A DNA stretch of 64,000 nt from Sphingobacterium spiritivorum (GTDB lineage Bacteria; Bacteroidota; Bacteroidia; Sphingobacteriales; Sphingobacteriaceae), in the NCBI RefSeq assembly GCF_016724845.1, contig NZ_CP068082.1, positions 2,542,001 to 2,606,000 of the forward strand, in the 5' to 3' direction. The notes below the pieces were generated by a model. The model was not told the DNA's origin, made no database searches, and saw only the letters and a list, made by a program, of their open reading frames with translations. Made by a program: the position numbers and the translations under genes. Positions 9,480 to 17,146 of the stretch are shown here, one piece after another; within the stretch, counting starts at the first letter, position 1, and every line of letters starts with the position of its first letter.

Positions 9480-9983
9480 ATGAAAAATATTATAAAAATA
9501 ATTCTGCTTTTTGTTTCGGTAATATTAGTCTCATGTGAGAAGGATTACACCGAATTTTATAAAGATAATCGTCCCGAGATACCGGTAACATTTCCGGGAG
9601 CAACGACCCATGGTTTTAATCCATATATTTCAGTTCCTCTTAGTGATGGAAAGATTTCTTTTACATTAAGCATTCCTTCTTCTTCTGGTAGAAGTATCAA
9701 GGAAATAAGTAAAGTATTAGGAGGGGCAACTTCTATAAATGCTGGTGGTGTAAGAACAGGTACGTATATTAGTCAACCGATAGCGGGAAATGGTACTACC
9801 GTAGTTTTCTCTACAACTATTGCAGATTTTAGATCAAAAAGTGCTGCTAATAATAAGTTGGTACAGGATTTTATAAATAGTGCAACAGCAACTACTTTGC
9901 AAATTGCGTTTATGTATTTGGTTACTTTAGACAATGGACAGGAAATAATTCCTGTTCAGAGTCAGGTCTGGATTACAAAGTAG
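9480..9983 (+). CDS. Lipoprotein of unknown function, third gene of the susCD operon
   Basis: A 167-aa protein with a lipoprotein signal (Cys19, VILVSC) followed by EKDYTEFYKDNRPEIP. The ATG at 9480 was chosen over an upstream in-frame GTG-type start at 9447 that overlaps susD and would spoil the signal peptide. No catalytic motif is visible. The body is rich in Ser, Thr, Gly and Ile with alternating hydrophobics, suggesting a beta-sandwich. Its position resembles that of auxiliary surface-binding lipoproteins (SusE/SusF or SGBP position) in other systems, but sequence identity to those is not apparent, so a binding role is only inferred from context. A terminator follows. Confidence 0.8.
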   Translation: MKNIIKIILLFVSVILVSCEKDYTEFYKDNRPEIPVTFPGATTHGFNPYISVPLSDGKISFTLSIPSSSGRSIKEISKVLGGATSINAGGVRTGTYISQPIAGNGTTVVFSTTIADFRSKSAANNKLVQDFINSATATTLQIAFMYLVTLDNGQEIIPVQSQVWITK

Positions 9984-10026
9984 TTTATTTATTAACAAAG
10001 TAATTCAATATTTAAATTAAATAATG

Positions 10027-10058
10027 GAAGAGTGGCGATTTTAATTGCCACTCTTTTC
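10027..10058 (+). terminator. Terminator of the second susCD operon
   Basis: Inverted repeat AAGAGTGGC (10028-10036) with GCCACTCTT (10047-10055), followed by further T residues, about 45 bases after the lipoprotein stop codon. Confidence 0.82.
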
Positions 10059-10095
10059 TATTTTAACAGTTTGATAAGTGTTTTTGTGAAATTAT

Positions 10096-10325
10096 TTAAG
10101 TATGAATCATTATATACAGATTCTTTCTCCTCTTGAACCAAGTCGCTGGACCGTTAAACATGGCCTCAAATTTCAATGTATATTCCCGTTCAGAGTAAGT
10201 ATTCATTGGTCTAGTGATTTTGATACCCTTTATCTACAATATAATTTCCTTACTAAATAAGTATTACTATTAAATACAATTTTCAATATAAGTGCTCATT
10301 TTCAGATTCAGTTTGAAAAACCCTA
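10096..10325 (-). pseudogene. Eroded C-terminal tail of a third astacin-type lipoprotein
   Basis: Read on the minus strand, this stretch aligns with the C-terminal domain of the astacin gene at 11993-13297. The match includes SKEI at the domain start (10252-10254 is the Ser codon), a TYSEREYTLKF segment matching VYSNQEYQYQLNF, and a final KNLYI followed by a stop at 10096-10098, matching KNLYITVYP and stop. About 45 residues from the middle of the domain are missing and several stop codons interrupt it. At the nucleotide level, similarity continues to about 10325, into the end of the core domain. It is not coding today. It shows that a further copy, or an older tail of the adjacent gene, once lay here. 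Confidence 0.7.
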
Positions 10326-10362
10326 TACTATCCATTACTTTGTTCAATTCATTTAGACTATC

Positions 10363-11706
10363 TTAGAAGCCGTTTATTCCACCTCCATTATTAGGGGTGA
10401 CTGTGATAGTCTTATTAAAAGAAAAGAGTGATTCTCCACATTGATTGGAGGCTTTTACAGAAAGACTTATATTTTTACTGCTGTTGCCAATGATTCTGGG
10501 AATTGCTAAGACTATGCTATTATTGCTTTGCTCTGTAATTAGTACACCGGGCATTCCTGAGACATTCCATTGGTATGTATTTCCTGGTACAGCATCTACC
10601 TGATAGGGGTAAAGTGAGTATCCCTGAGACGGAGAATTTATACTTGCTTGTCCGATTATGTAAGAAGTTGGAGATATGGGAATTCCAATAACTATATCTT
10701 TGGTATAAGCATTTCCATTGAGTAAAGATTTCAATGTAACTGTTCCATTTGCATTACCAATTCTGGTAATTCTATACTGGTTATTTCCCAATGAAGTCAC
10801 ATTGGCAATATTTGTAGCATATTGAAGAGTTACTGAAGTTCCACTGGTGACTGTATAAATTCCGGAATTGCAGATCGAAGATGGCGGACCGTATAAATGT
10901 GCCAGTCCTTTTATATCACCTAAGGATAGTGAATCCCGTTGCCTTTGCCATTCTTGTCCGTTTTTCTTTTCCATAATTCCATTTGATGAATACATCATAA
11001 TAGAATTAAAGTCAAAGATTCCGACACCTTTAGCTAACGGATTGATCTGATATTGGTATCGGGTGTTTTTATCGTTGTAAGGGATTCTGTCCAGATACAC
11101 ATTGATGTATTGATCTCTGTCAGGTCTGTTTTGTTCATGAAAGAATCCGAGAGAATGTAATATTTCATGTGCTATAGTTCCGACAGCATGGGATGCTAAA
11201 ATATAAATTTCTTTACTATAGGATTCCATGCCAACATGATTCGATTCCGATGTCCCTGCGTTGGTATCATAAATGGTTACATAATTAGCTTGGTTTGTTC
11301 TTTCCACAAATTTAACACTGGAATTGGCAGCTATCCAGGACATCGCCTGCAAAATTTCTGTTCTTCTGGAAGATACGATTTTGTAGTACCAGATACCATT
11401 CGGCCATTTCTTTACCACATCATCTAGGATAGCGCTTCTTTTGGCTGTACCCGTATTTTTACGAGCAAGATCTTTAAGTATATTCAATTGTCTCTCACTT
11501 AGTACTTCATCATCTGAGATATAGTATTTTCCATTTTCCTGTTTAATAAGGACTTCATTGCCATTGATCATCAGTTTTTGAAAAGAAGTTGTATCTATCT
11601 GCGTTTGGTTGTCTGGAGCAGCGTTAATGTCTCTTCTGCAGGAGTTGAATGATATGATTGCTGTCACTAATAATAGAGACGCTGCAATAATTTTAATTTT
11701 GTTCAT
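10363..11706 (-). CDS. Astacin-family (M12A) metallopeptidase lipoprotein, copy B
   Basis: A zinc metallopeptidase of 447 aa, predicted to be anchored as a lipoprotein (Cys23, SFNSC). The catalytic motif HEILHSLGFFH is at about residues 180-190 and continues EQNRPDRD, the astacin signature HExxHxxGxxHExxRxDRD; the Met-turn is SIMMYSS near 235. A small beta domain (about 278-334, CNSGIYTV...LLNGNAY) precedes a C-terminal PKD-like domain unlike that of its neighbour and ends in a Gly/Asn-rich tail. The ATG at 11706 was preferred to a TTG at 11730. Bases 10704-11609 are almost identical to 12295-13200 in copy A, with only about six mismatches by eye, while both flanks diverge sharply. The substrate is unknown. 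Confidence 0.9.
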   Translation of the reverse strand: MNKIKIIAASLLLVTAIISFNSCRRDINAAPDNQTQIDTTSFQKLMINGNEVLIKQENGKYYISDDEVLSERQLNILKDLARKNTGTAKRSAILDDVVKKWPNGIWYYKIVSSRRTEILQAMSWIAANSSVKFVERTNQANYVTIYDTNAGTSESNHVGMESYSKEIYILASHAVGTIAHEILHSLGFFHEQNRPDRDQYINVYLDRIPYNDKNTRYQYQINPLAKGVGIFDFNSIMMYSSNGIMEKKNGQEWQRQRDSLSLGDIKGLAHLYGPPSSICNSGIYTVTSGTSVTLQYATNIANVTSLGNNQYRITRIGNANGTVTLKSLLNGNAYTKDIVIGIPISPTSYIIGQASINSPSQGYSLYPYQVDAVPGNTYQWNVSGMPGVLITEQSNNSIVLAIPRIIGNSSKNISLSVKASNQCGESLFSFNKTITVTPNNGGGINGF

Positions 11707-11880
11707 ATTGTTGCTTATATAATTGTCCAAATAAAGGATAAGTAAGAATATTAGATTCTACGCAAACTTCAATGATGTTTTAAGAAGATTTGTTCACTTC
11801 TTTTGCATGTTATTTAAGGTGGCTAAAATGTGTGTGATAAAATTTTACAGATTGCTAAACTTAAAATAAATTGAGATTAT

Positions 11881-11913
11881 AAACCGGATGTATTTTCTAA
11901 ATACATCCGGTTT
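11881..11913. terminator. Perfect 15-bp hairpin between the two astacin genes
   Basis: AAACCGGATGTATTT and its exact complement are separated by TCT. It lies 80 bases beyond the stop of copy A (minus strand) and upstream of copy B. The clearest T run is on the plus-strand side, so it is an imperfect terminator for copy A, yet the perfect stem suggests it separates the two transcripts. Confidence 0.6.
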
Positions 11914-11992
11914 TGTTTTTATTGTAATTGTTATCGACTCTTCAAGATTAGGTGCTAAATAGATGCATGTAATCTTACAATTTCTAAAAGTA

Positions 11993-13297
11993 TTAAGGAT
12001 AAACCGTTATGTATAGATTCTTTCCTTCTACTAATCCACATTCATTTTGATATACAGCTTCTATTAATATTTGTTTAGGTTTCATATTATTTAACATTGG
12101 TTTAGTCTGTATTTTTATATAATTACCTTCAACACTATAATCTTGTAAAAATGTTCCACTGGCCTTGAGACGAGTAACTTGACCAGTAGGAACACCGCCA
12201 AAATTTAATTGATATTGGTATTCCTGATTAGAGTAAACAGTCGTTGGTCCGGTGATTTCAGAGATCCTCGATCCACCAATATAAATCTCCTTACTATAAG
12301 CATTTCCATTGAGTAAAGATTTCAATGTAACTGTTCCATTTGCATTACCAATTCTGGTAATTCTATACTGGTTATTTCCCAATGAAGTCACATTGGCAAT
12401 ATTTGTAGCATATTGAAGAGTTACTGAAGTTCCACTGGTGACTGTATAAATTCCGGAATTGCAGATCGAAGATGGCGGACCGTATAAATGTGCCAGTCCT
12501 TCTATATCACCTAAGGATAGTGAATCCCGTTGCCTTTGCCATTCTTGTCCGTTTTTCTTTTCCATAATTCCATTTGATGAATACATCATAATAGAATTAA
12601 AGTCAAAGATTCCGACACCTTTAGCTAACGGATTGATCTGATATTGGTATCGGGTGTTTTTATCGTTGTAAGGGATTCTGTCCAGATACACATTGATGTA
12701 TTGATCTCTGTCAGGTCTGTTTTGTTCATGAAAGAATCCGAGAGAATGTAATATTTCATGTGCTATAGTTCCGACAGCATGGGATGCGGAAATATAAATT
12801 TCTTTACTATAGGATTCCATGCCAACATGATTCGATTCCGATGCCCCTGCGTTGGTATCATAAATGGTTACATAATTAGCTTGGTTTGTTCTTTCCACAA
12901 ATTTAACACTGGAATTGGCAGCTATCCAGGACATCGCCTGCAAAATTTCTGTTCTTCGGGAAGATACGATTTTGTAGTACCAGATACCATTCGGCCATTT
13001 CTTTACCACATCATCTAGGATAGCGCTTCTTTTGGCTGTACCCGTATTTTTACGAGCAAGATCTTTAAGTATATTCAACTGTCTCTCACTTAGTACTTCA
13101 TCATCTGAGATATAGTATTTTCCATTTTCCTGTTTAATAAGGACTTCATTGCCATTGATCATCAGTTTTTGAAAAGAAGTTGTATCTATCTGCGTTTGGT
13201 CTTTCGGAGCTGTGTCAATATCTCTTCTACAGGAGTTGAATAGCATAATTGCTGCTAATAGTAATAGAAGTTTTTCTGCAATTTTATTTTTTTTCAT
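11993..13297 (-). CDS. Astacin-family (M12A) metallopeptidase lipoprotein, copy A
   Basis: Paralogue of copy B, 434 aa, with a lipoprotein signal ending at Cys23 (LFNSC). HEILHSLGFFH lies at 180-190 with His180, His184 and His190 as zinc ligands and Glu181 as the general base; SIMMY at 235-239 is the Met-turn. The protein is identical to copy B from about residue 36 to Tyr334 apart from a few substitutions. It then switches to a different C-terminal domain starting SKEIYIGGSRISEITGP and ending NECGLVEGKNLYITVYP. Both tails share a distant pattern (N.CG then a final ITV strand), so they are probably diverged versions of one PKD-like fold. It probably acts on extracellular proteins or peptides. 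Confidence 0.9.
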   Translation of the reverse strand: MKKNKIAEKLLLLLAAIMLFNSCRRDIDTAPKDQTQIDTTSFQKLMINGNEVLIKQENGKYYISDDEVLSERQLNILKDLARKNTGTAKRSAILDDVVKKWPNGIWYYKIVSSRRTEILQAMSWIAANSSVKFVERTNQANYVTIYDTNAGASESNHVGMESYSKEIYISASHAVGTIAHEILHSLGFFHEQNRPDRDQYINVYLDRIPYNDKNTRYQYQINPLAKGVGIFDFNSIMMYSSNGIMEKKNGQEWQRQRDSLSLGDIEGLAHLYGPPSSICNSGIYTVTSGTSVTLQYATNIANVTSLGNNQYRITRIGNANGTVTLKSLLNGNAYSKEIYIGGSRISEITGPTTVYSNQEYQYQLNFGGVPTGQVTRLKASGTFLQDYSVEGNYIKIQTKPMLNNMKPKQILIEAVYQNECGLVEGKNLYITVYP

Positions 13298-13694
13298 ATA
13301 CTATACGTTTAGGTGTAATTAATTTGCTTAAATGTATTTTAAATAAATTTATTTAATATAAACGACATTATCAAAATGTTGTAGTTTTATTTTAAAAAAT
13401 AATTATTTAATCGATTAAAAGACAGTATATCTATGTTATATGTACGTTATGATTATTGGTCTTCAGGAGAATTTCAATTAATTGAAGGAAGGCTAGAATG
13501 GGATCGTGGTGAGAATCTTTTGACGTAAATATCATTCTGATTTACACAACTTTAATTGTATAAAAACGGTTTCTATACTTGCATGTCACAACGGTAGTAA
13601 TACAAACAATTATTTTTTATATATTTTGCTAAATTGTTTTTTTGTTATTTATTTATAATCAATAGCTTATAAATAGATGAAGTATAGGCTATAA
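13298..13694. other. A/T-rich intergenic region, mostly without recognisable features
   Basis: About 400 bases separate copy A (minus) from the promoter of the next susC (plus). A 31-codon frame at 13433-13528 is the only coding-like stretch. No convincing promoter for copy A was found. The rest is A/T-rich and shows nothing I recognise. Confidence 0.5.
13433..13528 (+). CDS. Possible 31-aa microprotein or gene remnant
   Basis: An ATG-initiated frame of 31 codons encodes a charged, aromatic-rich peptide beginning MLYVRYDYWSSGEFQL and ending RGENLLT. Its composition looks protein-like and unlike the A/T-rich surroundings. It has no visible promoter, signal peptide or partner and no family I recognise. 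It could equally be the leftover end of a lost gene. Confidence 0.25.
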   Translation: MLYVRYDYWSSGEFQLIEGRLEWDRGENLLT

Positions 13695-13743
13695 TAGTTT
13701 TTTATGCAATTATTTGTTTTTCTCGATTTTAGCTATATTTTTG
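13695..13743 (+). promoter_or_regulatory. Bacteroidota-type promoter of susC (third system)
   Basis: The upstream block TAGTTTTTTATGCAAT is at 13695-13710, the -33 TTTG at 13713-13716 and the -7 TATTTTTG at 13736-13743, with a 19-base spacer. Block, elements and spacing are the same as at 4655-4703. Confidence 0.8.
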
Positions 13744-13746
13744 CGC

Positions 13747-13889
13747 TTAACATTTTTTAACAGTTGCTGACGACGACCTCATTAACTACTCTTTTTCGAT
13801 ATTTTTTGAATATAAATTCTCAAAAGGAGCCAACATTCGTTGCTTAACTACCGTCCCGTTGTGGACATTTTTTTAATAAACATAAACAT
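13747..13889 (+). promoter_or_regulatory. Conserved susC mRNA 5' leader with hairpin
   Basis: TTAACATTTTTTAAC (13747-13761) marks the predicted transcript start. TGCTTAACTA (13841-13850) precedes a 4-bp hairpin, GTCC (13853-13856) with GGAC (13863-13866), 23 bases before the ATG. The final stretch and the first codons (ATGAAACAAAAATTACTCA) match the leader at 4842. Relative to that leader the stem bases changed at paired positions and pairing is kept. Confidence 0.55.
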
Positions 13890-16800
13890 ATGAAACAAAA
13901 ATTACTCAGTTTTATTCTTGTGTTTACTCTTTTTATCGGAGTTTCACACGCACAGGATTTTACAGTAAAAGGGAAGGTCACCTCTTCCTCCGATGGCTCG
14001 GCTATCAGTGGAGTATCCGTAATAGTACAGGGGACTAATAAGGCTACACAAACTGATGCTGATGGTAACTACAGTATTTCTGCAACTGCCAATTCATCTC
14101 TGGTTTTCAGATTCGTCGGATTTGCAAGTCAGACTATCAAAGTCACGCGCGCGATGCAACTAAATGTCGTCATGAATAACGATGAGCATGCGCTTGAAGA
14201 AGTTGTAGTGGTAGCCTATGGTTCAGCTAAGAAGGAATCTTTGACGGGTTCTATTTCTTCCATCACTTCTAAAGACCTTGAAAAAAGACCTATTACAAAT
14301 GCTTTGGGTGCTTTGGAAGGATCTGCTGCAGGTATACAGATTAATAATACTTCCGGTCAGCCCGGTTCCGAACCCACGATCAGAATCCGTGGATTTTCAT
14401 CTCTGAACGGATCTAATGACCCTCTGTATGTTGTAGATGGTGTGCCTTTCGGAGGAAATGTATCCGATATTAACCCTAATGATATCGAAAGTGTATCCGT
14501 ATTGAAAGATGCTTCTTCATCTGCCTTATATGGTAGCCGTGCCTCAAATGGTGTAATTATTATCACGACCAAGAAAGGAAAACTTGGACGCTCTCAGATA
14601 AATGTGGGTACAGACCAGGGGTTTTATTCCAGAGGTATAGCCGAGTATGACAGATTGAATCCAAATCAGTTTATGGAAGCCATGTGGCAGGGTTTCAGAA
14701 ATAACCTTTTGACAAGTAATCCAAAGGATTATCCGACAAAAGAATTAGCCGGAGCACAGGCTACTAAGGCTCTGATCAGCGATTATTTAAAATTGAATAT
14801 TTACAATAAGCCGAGTGATCAGTTATTTGACAGCAATGGTAAAATGGTAAGTGATGCACAGATATTACCAGGCTATCAGGAAGATTTAGATTGGATGGGT
14901 GCTGTAGATCGTTTAGGCCACCGTCAGAATTACAACATTGACGGAAGCAATGCTACAGAAAAAAGCAATATTTATTTTTCTACCGGATATCTGAAAGAGA
15001 AAGGCTATATAAAAGGGTCAGATTTCTCCCGTTTTACAGGGCGTGTCAACGCCGATCTGAAAGCTAAGGAATGGTTTAAATATGGAATGAACCTATCCGG
15101 TTCTCATCAAAATTCAAATCTGATCCCAGCGACAAATGATGATGAAAGTTCCTATTCAAATCCATTTAATTATGCCAGAAGTATAGCTCCGATTTATCCT
15201 ATTCATTTGCATAAAGCCGATGGTTCATATGCACTGGATGCTGCCGGTAACAGACAATATGATGAAGGTTCAGATACCCGAATGCAATATATGGGGCGTC
15301 ATAACATTTGGGAGAATGAACTGAACAGCTATAATACTATACGCAGCACCCTGAATGGTCGTGTCTACTTAGACTTTTATTTTCTAAAAGATTTTAAATT
15401 CTCCGTAAACGGGGACTTAAATTTAAGAAACTCAGAAGACCGTAATTATTATAATGCTATTATTGGTGATGGTATGGGGAATAAAGGTAGAGGAGTAAGA
15501 AGAATCTATCGTTATAAAAATTATACTACTCAACAGTTATTGTCGTGGGATAAGGATTACGGAAAGCATCATATAGATGTGTTGGCTGGTCATGAAAATT
15601 ATTGGTATAACCGTACTTATCTGTATGGATTTAAGACTACAGAAACATTTGCGGGTAAGCCGGATCTTAATAATTTTACAAATATTACCAACTTATACGA
15701 TTATCAGCAAGAATACAGAACGGAGAGTTTCCTTTCAAGAGCACGTTATAACTACGATAATAAGTATTTTGCGGAAGCGTCATTCAGAAGAGACGGATCT
15801 TCCCGCTTTTCTCCTGAAAACCGTTGGGGTAGCTTCTGGTCATTAGGAGGTAGCTGGTCTATCTCTAAGGAGGACTTCTTCAAAGATGCTCTTAACACGG
15901 TAAACAATTTGAAATTAAGAGCTTCTTATGGTGAAGTTGGAAATGATGAGAGTGCCGATTATTATGCACACCTTGCATTGTATAGCATTGCACAAAATGC
16001 AAATGTAGCGGCTTTATACCTTTCTCAGAATGCCGCCAAAGATTTGATCTGGGAAACGTCGAGTTCTTTCTCAGCGGCTTTAGAAGGTAGACTTTTCAAT
16101 AGAGTGAACTTCATGGTGGAGTATTTTGATAAGCAATCACAAAATTTGATTTTTGATCTTAATCTTCCGCTTTCTGCAGGAGCAACGTCCAATACAAATG
16201 CAGTTTCTACTATCACCAAAAATATTGGTTCGATGTCTAATCGGGGAATTGAAGTTACTTTCGATGTGGATGTAATCAAAAATCAGGATTTCAGATGGAA
16301 TGTCGGAGCGAATGCGACCTGGTTGAAAAATAAAGTATTGGCCTTACCTGAGGAAAACAGAAAGAATGGTATCGTAACCGGAAACTTCAAGTGGATGGAA
16401 GGACATGGCCGGTACGATTACTGGTTATGGCAATTTGCCGGTGTTGATCAGATGACTGGTCAGTCCCTGTATCTTGCAGATACTGAGCGTTTCAATGTCA
16501 ATGGATCTGCCCCTGGAAAAGATCCTATTCCGGCTGCTGATCTGATTGAGATCAATGGTAAGTACTATGTTACGAACCCATCTTCTTATGGTAAGAGAGA
16601 CTGGTCAGGAAGTGTTATTCCTAAAATGAACGGTAGTTTTAATACGCTGTTTACCTACAAGAATTTTAGTTTATCCGGATTATTTACCTACGCCATCGGT
16701 GGTAAAACTTTTGATGAATCATACAGAATATTGATGAGTATGTCAGGTACACCAAGCTCGTTGCATGCCGATCTGTTAAACTCATGGAATGGTACTCCTG

Positions 16801-17135
16801 AAGGAATGACTGCTACATCAGCAAACAGAATTGACCCTAACGGAATTCCGGGAATTAACTTCTCACAAAGTAATTTTAATAACTTCACGTCCACTCGATT
16901 CCTGAAGGATGCGTCTTATCTGGTTATCAAAAATATAGCAGTTAGCTATTCTCTTCCAAAAACATTTGTTAACAGATTTGATTTATCTTCTGTTTCGGTA
17001 AATGCCGGAATCGAGAATCTGGCTACTTTTACAAAGTTAAAAGGAATGAATCCGCAACAACAATGGAACGGAATCAGTACCAATGCTTGGGTGACTCCAA
17101 GAACAGTATCAGTAGGAGTGAAAGTAGGATTATAA
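13890..17135 (+). CDS. SusC-family TonB-dependent outer membrane receptor
   Basis: A 1081-aa receptor. The signal peptide is 1-21 (SHA-Q), a carboxypeptidase-regulatory-like domain spans about 25-98, LEEVVVVAYG (102-111) is the SusC/RagA signature, the plug carries LYGSRASNGVIIITTKKG, and the barrel runs to the C-terminus. The ending VGVKVGL and the signature differ from the first two SusC proteins, so it belongs to another branch although it shares their leader and N-terminal residues (MKQKLL). A SusD of the classical RagB/SusD type follows 11 bases after the stop. No STN domain, sigma factor or anti-sigma factor is present. The substrate is unknown. Confidence 0.96.
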   Translation: MKQKLLSFILVFTLFIGVSHAQDFTVKGKVTSSSDGSAISGVSVIVQGTNKATQTDADGNYSISATANSSLVFRFVGFASQTIKVTRAMQLNVVMNNDEHALEEVVVVAYGSAKKESLTGSISSITSKDLEKRPITNALGALEGSAAGIQINNTSGQPGSEPTIRIRGFSSLNGSNDPLYVVDGVPFGGNVSDINPNDIESVSVLKDASSSALYGSRASNGVIIITTKKGKLGRSQINVGTDQGFYSRGIAEYDRLNPNQFMEAMWQGFRNNLLTSNPKDYPTKELAGAQATKALISDYLKLNIYNKPSDQLFDSNGKMVSDAQILPGYQEDLDWMGAVDRLGHRQNYNIDGSNATEKSNIYFSTGYLKEKGYIKGSDFSRFTGRVNADLKAKEWFKYGMNLSGSHQNSNLIPATNDDESSYSNPFNYARSIAPIYPIHLHKADGSYALDAAGNRQYDEGSDTRMQYMGRHNIWENELNSYNTIRSTLNGRVYLDFYFLKDFKFSVNGDLNLRNSEDRNYYNAIIGDGMGNKGRGVRRIYRYKNYTTQQLLSWDKDYGKHHIDVLAGHENYWYNRTYLYGFKTTETFAGKPDLNNFTNITNLYDYQQEYRTESFLSRARYNYDNKYFAEASFRRDGSSRFSPENRWGSFWSLGGSWSISKEDFFKDALNTVNNLKLRASYGEVGNDESADYYAHLALYSIAQNANVAALYLSQNAAKDLIWETSSSFSAALEGRLFNRVNFMVEYFDKQSQNLIFDLNLPLSAGATSNTNAVSTITKNIGSMSNRGIEVTFDVDVIKNQDFRWNVGANATWLKNKVLALPEENRKNGIVTGNFKWMEGHGRYDYWLWQFAGVDQMTGQSLYLADTERFNVNGSAPGKDPIPAADLIEINGKYYVTNPSSYGKRDWSGSVIPKMNGSFNTLFTYKNFSLSGLFTYAIGGKTFDESYRILMSMSGTPSSLHADLLNSWNGTPEGMTATSANRIDPNGIPGINFSQSNFNNFTSTRFLKDASYLVIKNIAVSYSLPKTFVNRFDLSSVSVNAGIENLATFTKLKGMNPQQQWNGISTNAWVTPRTVSVGVKVGL

Positions 17136-17146
17136 TACAAACGAAC

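Noticed and set aside
12758..13018. Plus-strand frames inside both astacin genes, nearly identical to each other
   Set aside because: Their identity only reflects the duplicated core on the minus strand; they carry no family features.
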